From: Nannocystis sp.
Lineage (GTDB): Bacteria > Myxococcota_A > Polyangia > Nannocystales > Nannocystaceae
NCBI RefSeq assembly: GCF_016714285.1
Contig: NZ_JADJNN010000021.1
Location: 1 to 64,000 of the forward strand
DNA: 64,000 nucleotides
Direction: 5' to 3'
Shown here: piece by piece, positions 41,329 to 50,129 of the stretch
How positions within the stretch are numbered: position 1 is the stretch's first letter
Layout of the letters: each line of letters begins with the position of its first letter
The notes under the pieces: model-generated
The model's database searches: none
The model's input: only the letters and a program-made list of their open reading frames with translations
What the model was told of the DNA's origin: nothing
Position numbers and translations under genes: made by a program

Positions 41329-41886
41329 ATGAAGGGTGTGGTCTTCACGGAGTTCCTGACGATGGTCGAGGAGCAGTTCTCCGCCGAGATGGTGGAGGAG
41401 CTCATCGCTGCCTGCGAGCTGCGCTCGGGCGGCGCCTACACATCGATCGGCACCTACGACCACCACGAGCTGGTGGCCCTCGTGGTGGCGCTTTCGGGGC
41501 GTACGGGCGCGGCGGTGCCGGCGCTGGTGCACGCATTCGGGCGGCATCTTTGTCAGCACTTCACGGCGACGTATCCGGGCTTCTTCAGCGCGGCCGCGGA
41601 CACGCTGGCGTTCCTTGAGCGGGTCGAGGACCACGTGCATATCGAGGTGCGCAAGCTCTACCCGGACGCCGAGCTGCCGAGCTTCGCGTGCCGGCGCCTC
41701 GATGGCGACACCCTGGAGATGGTGTACCGCTCGCACCGCGGCTTCTCCGACCTCGCGTGCGGGCTGATCGAGGCCTGCGCCGAGCATTATGGCGAGGTCG
41801 TGACGATCGCCATGGACGACCTGTCGGAGGGGACGAAGACGCAGGTGCGCTTCGTGGTCCACCGGGCCGCGCGCCCGGCGAGCTGA
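41329..41886 (+). CDS. H-NOX haem sensor protein
   Basis: 185 residues from ATG 41329, the usual full length for stand-alone H-NOX. The start MKGVVFTEFLTMVEEQFS is the family's. His104 in EDHVHIEVRKLYPDAELP aligns with the proximal haem ligand (His105 in soluble guanylate cyclase numbering), and Y133-R-S135-H-R137 is the YxSxR propionate-binding motif. These proteins bind haem and sense NO, some O2. Polar residues needed for O2 binding cannot be judged without a model. The kinase gene starts 6 bp after the stop, so the pair forms an H-NOX/histidine-kinase operon. Confidence 0.92.
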   Translation: MKGVVFTEFLTMVEEQFSAEMVEELIAACELRSGGAYTSIGTYDHHELVALVVALSGRTGAAVPALVHAFGRHLCQHFTATYPGFFSAAADTLAFLERVEDHVHIEVRKLYPDAELPSFACRRLDGDTLEMVYRSHRGFSDLACGLIEACAEHYGEVVTIAMDDLSEGTKTQVRFVVHRAARPAS

Positions 41887-41891
41887 GGACC

Positions 41892-42803
41892 ATGGACGAG
41901 CTGGAGGCCCTGCGTCGTCGCGTCGAGCGTGAGCGGGTGGCCCGCAAGGCCGCCGAGCAGTTCGCCGAGGCGAAGACGCGCGAGCTGTACGAGGCCAACC
42001 AGTCGCTGACGCGGCTGGCCGCGAGCTTGCAAGAGCGGGTCGACCTTCGCACCGCGGAGCTGAAGCGGATCGCCGACGAGGCGCTGGCCGCCTCGCGCAC
42101 GAAGTCGCTGTTCCTCAGCAACGTCAGCCACGAGCTGCGGACCCCGCTGAACGCGATCCTCGGCTATGGCGAGCTGCTCGGCGAGGAGCTCGAGGAGCGC
42201 GGGGAGTCCGGGCTCGGCGATCTGGCGGGTCGCATGACCGAGGCGGCGCATCACCTGCACGCGCTGGTCAACGACCTGCTCGACCTGCAGAAGATCGAGG
42301 TCGGCAAGCTGGTCCTCTCGTTCGCCGATGTCGACGTGGCGGCGGTCGTGGCGGCGGTCGGCGACGCCGTCGGTCCGGCGCTGCGTCGCCACGACAATGT
42401 GCTGCGGGTGGCGATCGGGCCAGAGGCCCGGCGGCTGTGGACCGACGAGCTGCGCCTGCGACAGATCCTCTCGAACCTGCTCAGCAACGCTGCGAAGTTC
42501 ACCCAGAACGGAGAGGTCGTGCTGCGGGTGGGGCTCGAGGAGCGGGCCGGCCACCCCGCCGGGCTGGTGTTCGAGGTGGCGGATACCGGCGCTGGTATGT
42601 CGGTGGAGCAGGTCGGGCGCCTGTTCGTGCCGTATGTGCAGGTCGACGAGGTCCTGGCGCGCCGCCACGGCGGCACCGGGCTCGGCTTGGCGCTGACGCA
42701 GCAATTGTGCAGATTGCTCGGTGGCGAGATATCGGTCGAGAGCGAGGCGGGCCGGGGATCGCGCTTTCGCGTGTATCTGCCGCTGGCGCCCGCCTCGGCG
42801 TGA
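41892..42803 (+). CDS. Histidine kinase paired with H-NOX
   Basis: 303 residues from ATG 41892. N-terminal coiled coil (about 5-70, charged heptads), then DHp with His80 in SNVSHELRTPLNAILGYG. The ATPase domain has the N-box (RQILSNLLSNAAKFTQ), G1 (VADTGAGMSV) and G2 (GGTGLGLALTQ). No membrane segment or own sensor, so it is cytoplasmic and expected to be controlled by the H-NOX protein encoded 6 bp upstream. No response regulator is coded nearby, so its output partner is elsewhere. Confidence 0.9.
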   Translation: MDELEALRRRVERERVARKAAEQFAEAKTRELYEANQSLTRLAASLQERVDLRTAELKRIADEALAASRTKSLFLSNVSHELRTPLNAILGYGELLGEELEERGESGLGDLAGRMTEAAHHLHALVNDLLDLQKIEVGKLVLSFADVDVAAVVAAVGDAVGPALRRHDNVLRVAIGPEARRLWTDELRLRQILSNLLSNAAKFTQNGEVVLRVGLEERAGHPAGLVFEVADTGAGMSVEQVGRLFVPYVQVDEVLARRHGGTGLGLALTQQLCRLLGGEISVESEAGRGSRFRVYLPLAPASA

Positions 42804-42813
42804 GGCATCTGCT

Positions 42814-43956
42814 TCACTGCGGGATGAGCGGGGCGCAGGTGGACACGCCGGCGCCGACGACCCGCAAGGGGGCGTCCTGCAGGACGACCTTGAGGTCCTG
42901 CTTGCCGTTCTTGTCGCTATCGTCGTAGTCGATGTGGGTGACCTCGCTGGTGCCGTCGGACTCGGCGTCGGTGAAGAAGTAGAAGTCGCCGGCGAAGAAG
43001 GCGAAGGCGAAGCCGCCGCCGGTCTTGACGCCGGGGAGGGGGATCGTGCTGATCGTGGCGCCGGTGTTCTTGTCGACCTCGATGAGGTCGGCGGGGTCAG
43101 GGCCGGCGAACAGGAAGGCCCGGCCGTCGCCGGTGCCAGACACCTCGGCGAGGCCGTAGTCGCTCTTGCCGAGCTGGACCAGGTCGAGGGTCATGGGGTC
43201 GACGCTGAAGAACTCGCTGATGCCCTTGCCCATGGCGACGCCGTTGTAGTGGTTGCCGTAGATGCGGTCGCACTTGTCCTCGGCGCTGTTCGATACGAAG
43301 GCCATGCCGAAGTTCTCGACGCCGTCCTGCAGCGGGACGAAGCCGGGGTCGCTGCAGTCGCTGACGTTGGTGATGTCGACCTTGCGGATCTGCAGGTCGC
43401 TGAACTGCACCCAGGCGTAGCCCTCGCGGTCGACGCCCATCGAGAAGGTCGAGGGGGCCACGTCGCACTTGATCGGGCCGAGCATCTCGAACTTGTTGGC
43501 GCCGGGCAGGTACTTCCACAGGACGGCGGTCTTGGAGAGCACGAAGATGCCGTCGTCGAGCGGGACCAGCAGGTCGTCCGGGCAAGGGCAGGCCTCGGGC
43601 ATGACGCCGGTGGTGGTATCGGCAGTGGTGGTATCGGCGGTGGTGGTATCGGTGGTGGTGGCCGTCGCGGCGCCGGTGCTGGCGTCGGTGTCGGGGCTGG
43701 TGGTCGGGCCCGCGCTGGTGGCGTCGGTTGTGTCGCCGGGGTTGCTGCTGGCGCTGTCGGTCGCGCTGCCGCCGGTGCCGGTGCCGGATGTCGGCACGTC
43801 GGTGCTGGAGGCCCCGGTGCTCGCGCCCGGGTCCGTCGCGGTCGGCTGGGCCGTGGTCACGCTGGTGCTCGCGTCGGCGCGCCCGGTGTCGCCGCCGCAG
43901 GCGACGAGGGTGGCGCCGAACATGAAGGTGAAGGCCAAGGTGAAGGCAGGTCGCAT
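42814..43956 (-). CDS. Lipoprotein with Thr-rich linker and propeller-like C-terminus
   Basis: 380 residues from ATG 43956, which begins a proper signal peptide (MRPAFTLAFTFMFGATLVAC). The linker (residues about 24-125) is Thr/Ser/Asp/Gly-rich and includes a 15-bp coding minisatellite (DTTTA). The C-terminal part has CPCPDDLLVPLDDG and strand-turn blocks (GYAWVQFSDLQIRKVDI, FFSVDPMTLDLVQLG, FAFAFFAGDFYFFTD), suggestive of a propeller. Function unknown. It converges on the histidine kinase gene (10 bp apart). Confidence 0.72.
   Translation of the reverse strand: MRPAFTLAFTFMFGATLVACGGDTGRADASTSVTTAQPTATDPGASTGASSTDVPTSGTGTGGSATDSASSNPGDTTDATSAGPTTSPDTDASTGAATATTTDTTTADTTTADTTTGVMPEACPCPDDLLVPLDDGIFVLSKTAVLWKYLPGANKFEMLGPIKCDVAPSTFSMGVDREGYAWVQFSDLQIRKVDITNVSDCSDPGFVPLQDGVENFGMAFVSNSAEDKCDRIYGNHYNGVAMGKGISEFFSVDPMTLDLVQLGKSDYGLAEVSGTGDGRAFLFAGPDPADLIEVDKNTGATISTIPLPGVKTGGGFAFAFFAGDFYFFTDAESDGTSEVTHIDYDDSDKNGKQDLKVVLQDAPLRVVGAGVSTCAPLIPQ
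43610..43654. repeat. 15-bp tandem repeat, three units
   Basis: Units at 43610, 43625 and 43640 differ at one or two bases and code for DTTTA-type pentapeptides in the lipoprotein linker. Confidence 0.85.
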
Positions 43957-43982
43957 GGCCGCAGGATACACCGCGGCCTCGG

Positions 43983-44669
43983 TCAATGTGGGGTGGTCCC
44001 GAGGGCCTCGAGCTTGCGTAGCCACCCGGCGAAATGAGGGCAGCGCGCGCGCAGGGTCGGGAGGCCGATCGCGGCGGCCGCCGGGGCGCCAACACGGACC
44101 TTGAGATCCTCATAATTCGGGATGTGGCGGATGATGCGCTGGCTCGGGGCGGTGGTCTTGCCCTCGTCGATGCGCTCGGGAGCGAGGCCGGCGACCTCGG
44201 CTTGCAGGGTGGCGATCGCCCGGTCGCTGTCGGCGATCCGGGCCCGCAGCTGCGAGAGATCGCAGAACAGGAGGGCCTCGAACTCGTGCAGCTGGATGTG
44301 CGGGATAAAGCGAGGGTCGGCGACTTGCTGTTGCCAGGCGGCCTCGAGCACGCCAACGCGGGCCTCGGGCGCGTTGAGCTTTCGGGCCTCGGACCAGCCC
44401 GGGAACTCAGCGGGCAGGGCGTAGAGGTCGATCATCGTGGTGAAGCGGGCCTCGGGCTGGCGATCCTCACGCATGCGGCGGGCGAGGTCGCCAGCGAACT
44501 GCGGGAAACTGAGCACTCCACCGCGCTTGCCGAGTTTGCGATTTGTGACGACGAGGCACGAGCGCAGGTCGATCTCGAAGGCGGCGAAGTATGGGCGCAG
44601 CAGGTCGTCGGCGAACTTGCGCTCGGCGTGACCCTCGACGGTGATGTAGAGGCGGGTCCAGGCGCTCAC
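43983..44669 (-). CDS. DUF4276 family protein (TOPRIM-like)
   Basis: 228 residues from GTG 44669, whose GTGA overlaps the stop of the upstream ATPase gene. Family motifs: LYITVEGHAERKFADDLL (Glu after the first strand), FTTMIDLYALPAEFPGW (Asp after a hydrophobic strand) and FIPHIQLHEFEALLFCDL (HEFEALLF). DUF4276 proteins are normally coded beside a RecF-like AAA ATPase, and the pair behaves like a toxin/defence module by genomic association; a nuclease role is predicted from the TOPRIM-like fold. The gene looks intact although its ATPase partner is frameshifted. Confidence 0.82.
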   Translation of the reverse strand: MSAWTRLYITVEGHAERKFADDLLRPYFAAFEIDLRSCLVVTNRKLGKRGGVLSFPQFAGDLARRMREDRQPEARFTTMIDLYALPAEFPGWSEARKLNAPEARVGVLEAAWQQQVADPRFIPHIQLHEFEALLFCDLSQLRARIADSDRAIATLQAEVAGLAPERIDEGKTTAPSQRIIRHIPNYEDLKVRVGAPAAAAIGLPTLRARCPHFAGWLRKLEALGTTPH

Positions 44670-45718
44670 GGTGACCCGCCGAGCTCGTTCTTCTCCCACA
44701 GCTGGCCGAGGGTGTATTCGGTCAGCCACTCGCGCAGCCGCTCGGGGTCGAGGCGCTCGAGCAGGGTCTCGCCGTCGCGGTGGTTGGCGACGATGATCTG
44801 CTCGGGGGTGAGCTCGTCGAGCAGCTGCGAGGATTGCGTGGAGACGATCAGCTGGGTGTGCGCGGCGCACTCCAGCAACATGCTGGCGAGCAGCTTGATG
44901 GCGAAGGGGTGGAGGCCGAGCTCGGGCTCGTCGATGATGAGGGTGGCGGGCGGTGTCGGCTGCAGGAGCAGGGCGGCGAGGCAGATGAAACGCAGGGTGC
45001 CGTCGGAGAGCTGGTGCGCGTAGTAGATGAGATCGCAGTGGCGATCTTTCCACAGCAGCTGGGTCTGGCCCGGGGAGACTTCTTGATGGACGAAGCTGCC
45101 GAAGAAGGGGGCGACCTGGCGGATTGCCTCAACGATCTGGGCGTAGTGATCGGGGTGGCTCCATTCGAGGCGCCATAGGAACGCCGCCAAGTTGGCGGCG
45201 TCGCTGTGGAGTACGGAGGTGTCTACGATGTTACACAGGCCCATCACGCGCGGCAGGCTGTGGTGTCGTGGAAATGGTAGACGCGCCAATCCTGACGTTT
45301 CGGCTCGCCATCCAGGCGCGCGTCCGCCTGAGCGCTCGACCATCCGAGGGCGGAATCGCCCTGTTGGTCATCCTTGGAGGTCGGCGAGGAACAATGAGCG
45401 ATCATCGCCGCCTGGAGCATGAAATCGCGAAGTGCCAACGCCGTACTTCAATTCGCCCCGGAGCTCGCGTGTGACCTTCATGCCACCGAACAGAAAGGCA
45501 TCGGCCCGGCCGTGGATATTGACGTAGTTCTGTAGGTCTTTGCCCGGATCGGCGACGTGCTTGAGCAGCTCGAAGAATCGTATGAAGTTCGTCTTGCCCG
45601 ACCCGTTGGCGCCGATCAGGACGTTGAGGCCCAGGTCGAGGCGCAGGCTGCGAAGCTCGCGGATCGACTTGTAGCCGAACAGAGAGAGCTCGCGCAACTT
45701 GCGGTTTGAATCGACCAT
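44666..45718 (-). pseudogene. RecF-like AAA ATPase, two frameshifts
   Basis: Start ATG 45718. The first frame gives LRELSLFGYKSIRELRSLRL, Walker A LNVLIGANGSGKTNFIRFF, then RFHAPGGDDRSLFLADLQG and a stop at 45368. A second frame carries QQGDSALGWSSAQADA to DWRVYHFHDTTACRA and stops at 45244. A third frame resumes SLPRVMGLCNIVDTSVLHSD, then NLAAFLWRL, Walker B LIIDEPELGLHP and VSTQSSQLLDELTPEQI, to the end at 44666. The three pieces line up with one family protein of about 350 residues (the VYHFHDTS and D-A-A-N-L-A-A-F-L blocks are diagnostic), so single-base shifts occurred near 45370 and 45262. Decay or sequence error. Its start is 5 bp after the thiolase stop. Confidence 0.78.
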
Positions 45719-45723
45719 TGCGA

Positions 45724-46905
45724 TCAGTCGCGGCGGTACAGCGTGACCACGCAGGCGCCGCCGAGGCCGAGGTTGTGCTGGAGGGCCGTGTGGGCGCCGG
45801 CGACCTGGCGCTTCTCTGCCTGGCCACGCAGCTGCCACACGAGCTCGGTGCACTGGGCGAGGCCGGTGGCGCCGAGGGGGTGGCCCTTGCTGAGCAGGCC
45901 GCCGGAGGGGTTGGTGACCCACTTGCCGCCGTAGGTGTTGTCGCCGTCCCAGATGAACTTCTCGGCCTCGCCCTCGGGGCACAGGCCGAGGGCCTCGTAG
46001 GTGAGCAGCTCGTTGGCGGTGAAGCAGTCGTGCAGCTCGATGACCTGGATGTCCTTGGGGCCGAGGCCGGCGCGCTCGTACACCGCATTTGCGCAGTGTT
46101 TGGCCATGTCGTAGCCGACCATCTTGATCATGCTCTGCTCATTGAAGGTGCTGGGATAGTCGGTGCGCATGGCCTGGGCGGCGATGTACACGCCGCCCTG
46201 CAGGCCGCGCTTCTTGGCGAATTCCGCGGAGCAGATGATCGCGGCCGCGGCCCCGCAGGTGGGCGGGCAGCACTGGTAGCGGGTGAGGGGATCGAAGACC
46301 TCGGGGGAGGCGAGGATCTCCTCGACGCTCAGCAGATCGGAGAACATCGCGTAGGGGTTGTTGTTGGCGTGCTTGCGGGCCTTCTCGCTGATCTTGGCGA
46401 AGGTCTCGCGGCGGGTGCCGTACTTCCAGCGGTACTCGCGACCGGCGCCGCCGAACATCTGGGCCGCGCCGGGGGCGGCGTTGATGCCCTGGACGTCGTT
46501 CATCAGGCTGGCCTGGGGGTCGAGCGGGGTCGGGCGGTCGTTGAACTTGGAGGCGAGGGCGCCCTTCTCCATCTGCTCGAAGCCGACGACGAGCACGCAC
46601 TGGGCCTCGCCGGAGAGCACGGCCTGGCGCCCGGCGAACAGGGCGGTGGAGCCGGTGGAGCAGTTGTTGTTGACGTTGACGACGGGCACGCCGGTGAGGC
46701 CGAGCTCGTAGACGGCCCGCTGCCCGCAGGTGCTGTCGCCGTAGACGTAGCCGGCGAAGACCTGGTCGATGTCGGTGTATTCGACGCCGGCGTCCTTGAG
46801 GGCGGTGCGGGCGGCGTTGGCGGCCATCACGTGATAATCGTCGCTGGCTCCGGGCTTGGCGAACTTCACCATGCCGACCCCGATGACGTGGACTTTGTTG
46901 GTCAT
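45724..46905 (-). CDS. SCPx-type thiolase / lipid-transfer thiolase
   Basis: 393 residues. Nucleophile Cys82 in VVNVNNNCSTGSTALF; C-terminal catalytic blocks ELHDCFTANELLTYEALG and GGLLSKGHPLGATGLAQ (His of GHP). The HDCF/NE segment is typical of SCP2/SCPx thiolases, which cleave 3-oxoacyl-CoA with branched or sterol-derived chains, rather than of FadA-type thiolases. It is 37 bp downstream of the large multifunctional protein gene, which supplies the preceding hydratase and dehydrogenase steps, so the two look like a dedicated beta-oxidation unit. Confidence 0.88.
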   Translation of the reverse strand: MTNKVHVIGVGMVKFAKPGASDDYHVMAANAARTALKDAGVEYTDIDQVFAGYVYGDSTCGQRAVYELGLTGVPVVNVNNNCSTGSTALFAGRQAVLSGEAQCVLVVGFEQMEKGALASKFNDRPTPLDPQASLMNDVQGINAAPGAAQMFGGAGREYRWKYGTRRETFAKISEKARKHANNNPYAMFSDLLSVEEILASPEVFDPLTRYQCCPPTCGAAAAIICSAEFAKKRGLQGGVYIAAQAMRTDYPSTFNEQSMIKMVGYDMAKHCANAVYERAGLGPKDIQVIELHDCFTANELLTYEALGLCPEGEAEKFIWDGDNTYGGKWVTNPSGGLLSKGHPLGATGLAQCTELVWQLRGQAEKRQVAGAHTALQHNLGLGGACVVTLYRRD

Positions 46906-46942
46906 GACTGAGATCCCTCGAGTGTGTTGAAATGGAGCCGGG

Positions 46943-49900
46943 TTAGAGCGAGCCCTCGATGAGACCGAGGTAGTGGGCCGCCTGCACGTCGCCGTCGACG
47001 CGCAGCTTACCGCGCTGGAACAGCTGCTGCGCGCTGGTCTTGCCCTGGGCGAGGGCGAGCAGGTCGTCGTCGGCGATGGTGAGGGTGGCGCTCGGCTTGT
47101 CGCCGGGGCCGGCGACGATGTGGCCGCCCTGCGGGCCGAGCGTGATCGACCACTCGCTGGCGGGGTCCTTCACGTGCAGCGCGAGGGTGAGGGGGGCGTC
47201 GTGCTTGCTGTCGGCGAGCTTGCGGACCAGGCGGTCGGCGATGAGCGGGGCCTGGGCGGTCTTCGTGGGGGCTGGCTGACTGGCCTGGGCGGGCTTGCTG
47301 GCGCCGCTCACCTGGCCGCGGTGGGCCGCGATCGCGGCCTTGGCGGCGTTCATGTCGATCTTCTTGAGGAAGCCGAGCTTGGTCGAGGCCATCACGTTGC
47401 CGGCGATCTTGAGCTGGCCGCCCATGTAGAGCTGCTGCGGGTCGGCCTTGCCGGAGGTCATGGCCATCCAGTCGCTGTCCTTGAGCTCGAGGGTGCAGTC
47501 GGCGCTGCCCTGGAGGCCCTCGTGGACGGCGCCCTTGCCGGCCTTGAGGTCGATGGTCCAGGCGCTCTCGGGCTCCTTGAGCTTGAAGGCGAAGACGGTC
47601 TGGATCTTGGCGGCGAGCTCGGGGTTGCGCTCGATGTGGTCGCGGATCGCGATGAACACGTCGGCGCTGTTCGGGCCGGTGTCGGCGGCGGGGGCGGGCG
47701 CGGGACTCTCGCTGGAGGCTGCGCCGACGCGGGCGCGCATGTTGGCGAGGACCAGCTCCGGGTCGAGCTTCTTGAGGAAGTTGAGCTTCATCGAGGCCAT
47801 GAGGTTGCCGCCGATCTTCAGCTTGCCGCCCATGTAGAGCTGCTGCGCGTCGGCCTTGCCGGTGCACATGTCCATGAAGTCGGCGTCGCTGAGCTCGAGG
47901 GTGCACTCGGGCGCGGCGAGCTCACCCTGGGCAACTTTGTTTGCCTTGCAGTCGATGGTCCACACGCTCTCGGGGGCGCTGAGCTTGAACTGGAACACGG
48001 TCGCGGCCTTGGCCGCGAGCTCGGGTTGCTTTTGCAGGAACTGGCCGATGGCGGTGAACACGTCGGCGCTGTTCGGGACGGCCTTGATGGCGGGAGCGGC
48101 GGCCGTCGCGGCGGCCTGGACCTGGGCCTTGGCCTTGGGGGCCGTGTTGGGGATCTCGGTGTAGAACTCGATCGCGGCGTTCGAGAGGACGACCTTGTCG
48201 CGCTCAAGGACCTTGGCGCGGAGGATCGCGCGGGTCGGCGACTCGCGCCAGATCTCGGTGACGAGGGTCTCGCCGGGGAACACGCTGTCGGCGAAGCGGA
48301 CCTTGATGCTCTTGAACTTGCGCGGGTCGATCTCGAGGGCGCGCAGGGCGTGGCGGGCGGCGTAGCCGAAGGTGCACAGGCCGTGGAGGATCGGGCGCGG
48401 GAAGCCGAAGGCGGTGGCGAAGCCGGGGTCGACGTGGAGCGGGTTCCAGTCGCCCGAGAGGCGGTAGAGGAGGGCCTGGTTGGCGCCGATCTTCTCGCTG
48501 CGGACGAAGTCCGGGGCGCGGTCCGGGGGGGTGTTGATGTCGCTGCTCGGGCCACGATCGCCGCCCCAGCCGCCGGCGCCGCGGATGACCGCGCCGAGCT
48601 CGTTGTAGGCCAGGACCTCGCCGGTCTCGTCGGTGGATTCGATGGCCATGACGACCAGGGCGTTCTTGCCCTTGTCAAAGATGTCCTTCACCCAGGTGCG
48701 GTGGCTGAGCTTGGCCTTGGGCGGGAGCGGGCGGCGCAGCTCGGTGTATTGCTCGCCGTGGAGCAGGCGGTCGAGGCCGTAGTTGAGGCCGGGGGCGCTC
48801 TGACCGTCGCGGAATGCATTCATCACACCCGTGAGCGCCGGGATGACGGCGTAGGTGGGCAGGGCGGTGAAGCCCTGGCCGTGCATCTCGTAGACGTGGC
48901 GCAGGTCGAGGTCGTCGAGCGGGTCCGCGGCCGCGCCGACGCCGAGGGCGTAGAGGGAGAGGTCGCGCTCGTCGTAGCGGGTGGAGATCGGCGGGAACTC
49001 GTAGCCGAGGGCGAGGTCGACGTCGATGAACTCGTTGCCGCCCTTGCTGGCGCCGGCGTTGACGTTGTCCATCACCGGCTGGAGGGCGCGCGTGACGTCC
49101 TCCGGGTGGGTGGTCTTGCTGAAGTCGACGACGGTCGACCAGTGCGTGCGCAGCAGCTCGGGGGTGATGTCGCGGCCGATGCGGAACATCTGGCCGGCGG
49201 TCCGCTCCCAGCGCAGCTTGGCGAAGAAGCCGCCGCCGACCTCGAAGATGCCGCCGGTCTCCTCGCACTGCTCGTGGGCGAGCCAGGCGACCAGCGGGCT
49301 GACGTACTCGGGGCGCAGCGCGTCGATCAGCTCCTTGGGGAGGATGGTCTCGGTGAGGCGCGAGCCGGCGATCGGGGCGATGGTGTTGACGCCGATGTTG
49401 TACTTGCGGCCCTCGGCGGCGAGGGTGAAGCCGAGGCCGACGAGGCCGAGCTTGGCGGTGCTGTAGTTGGCCTGGCCGAAGTTGCCGTAGAGGCCGGCGG
49501 CGGAGGCGGTGAACAGGATGCGGCCGTACTTCTGCTCGCGCAGGTGGGGCCAGGCGGCGTGGCTGACCTTGTAGGCGCCGTTGACGTGGACCCGCTGGAT
49601 GAGGTCCCAGTCGGAGTCGGTCATCTTGAGGAAGCTGCTGTCGCGCAGGATGCCGGCGTTGTTGACGACGATGTCGATGCGGCCGAAGTGATCGAGCGCG
49701 GACTGGACGATCTTGCCGCCGTCCTCGACCGAGTCGTAGTTGGCCACGGCCTCGCCGCCGGCCTCCTTGATCTCGGCGACCACGCGGTCGGCCGCGGCCG
49801 AGCTGTGTCCGCCGCCCGTGGCGCTGCCGCCGAGGTCGTTGACGACGACCCTGGCGCCGCGGCGGGCGAAGAGGAGCGCGTGGGCGCGGCCGAGCCCGTT

Positions 49901-49954
49901 GCCCGCACCGGTGATGAGGGCGACCTTTCCGTCGTATCGAAGCGCGTCTGTCAT
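46943..49954 (-). CDS. HSD17B4-like multifunctional protein: SDR + MaoC hydratase + three SCP2 domains
   Basis: 1003 residues. Residues 1-300: SDR with VALITGAGNGLGRAHALLF and catalytic Ser151, Tyr164, Lys168 (NYSTAK), the same numbering as the human enzyme. Residues about 320-620: hydratase-2 (hot-dog) with YRLSGDWNPLHVDPGF and PILHGLCTFGYAARHAL, holding the Asp/His pair. Then three SCP2 sterol-carrier domains (about 640-740, 765-870, 900-1003), the first two with near-repeated LYMGGKLKIGGNLMAS and LYMGGQLKIAGNVMAS. Human HSD17B4/D-bifunctional protein has SDR-hydratase-one SCP2. It would catalyse hydration and (R)-3-hydroxyacyl-CoA oxidation. With the thiolase downstream this forms a peroxisome-like pathway, possibly for branched fatty or sterol side chains (inference). 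Confidence 0.93.
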   Translation of the reverse strand: MTDALRYDGKVALITGAGNGLGRAHALLFARRGARVVVNDLGGSATGGGHSSAAADRVVAEIKEAGGEAVANYDSVEDGGKIVQSALDHFGRIDIVVNNAGILRDSSFLKMTDSDWDLIQRVHVNGAYKVSHAAWPHLREQKYGRILFTASAAGLYGNFGQANYSTAKLGLVGLGFTLAAEGRKYNIGVNTIAPIAGSRLTETILPKELIDALRPEYVSPLVAWLAHEQCEETGGIFEVGGGFFAKLRWERTAGQMFRIGRDITPELLRTHWSTVVDFSKTTHPEDVTRALQPVMDNVNAGASKGGNEFIDVDLALGYEFPPISTRYDERDLSLYALGVGAAADPLDDLDLRHVYEMHGQGFTALPTYAVIPALTGVMNAFRDGQSAPGLNYGLDRLLHGEQYTELRRPLPPKAKLSHRTWVKDIFDKGKNALVVMAIESTDETGEVLAYNELGAVIRGAGGWGGDRGPSSDINTPPDRAPDFVRSEKIGANQALLYRLSGDWNPLHVDPGFATAFGFPRPILHGLCTFGYAARHALRALEIDPRKFKSIKVRFADSVFPGETLVTEIWRESPTRAILRAKVLERDKVVLSNAAIEFYTEIPNTAPKAKAQVQAAATAAAPAIKAVPNSADVFTAIGQFLQKQPELAAKAATVFQFKLSAPESVWTIDCKANKVAQGELAAPECTLELSDADFMDMCTGKADAQQLYMGGKLKIGGNLMASMKLNFLKKLDPELVLANMRARVGAASSESPAPAPAADTGPNSADVFIAIRDHIERNPELAAKIQTVFAFKLKEPESAWTIDLKAGKGAVHEGLQGSADCTLELKDSDWMAMTSGKADPQQLYMGGQLKIAGNVMASTKLGFLKKIDMNAAKAAIAAHRGQVSGASKPAQASQPAPTKTAQAPLIADRLVRKLADSKHDAPLTLALHVKDPASEWSITLGPQGGHIVAGPGDKPSATLTIADDDLLALAQGKTSAQQLFQRGKLRVDGDVQAAHYLGLIEGSL

Positions 49955-50129
49955 GGTGGCAGCATGGGCATATCGAGCGCGCGCAGAGGCGTCAACGCCT
50001 GCGTGTCCGGCCTGCGCATACGGGCCGCGGCCGCGCGGGCTGGTTTGGGGTCCACGGTTGACGCGAGAAACGCGGGGCCGCTAAGCTCACGCCTCGCGTC
50101 CGCCTGGACGCGGCTGGAGATCGCCGACC

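Noticed and set aside
42814..44025. Upstream start at 44025 for the lipoprotein
   Set aside because: It would place 23 unrelated residues before the signal peptide and overlap the DUF4276 gene.
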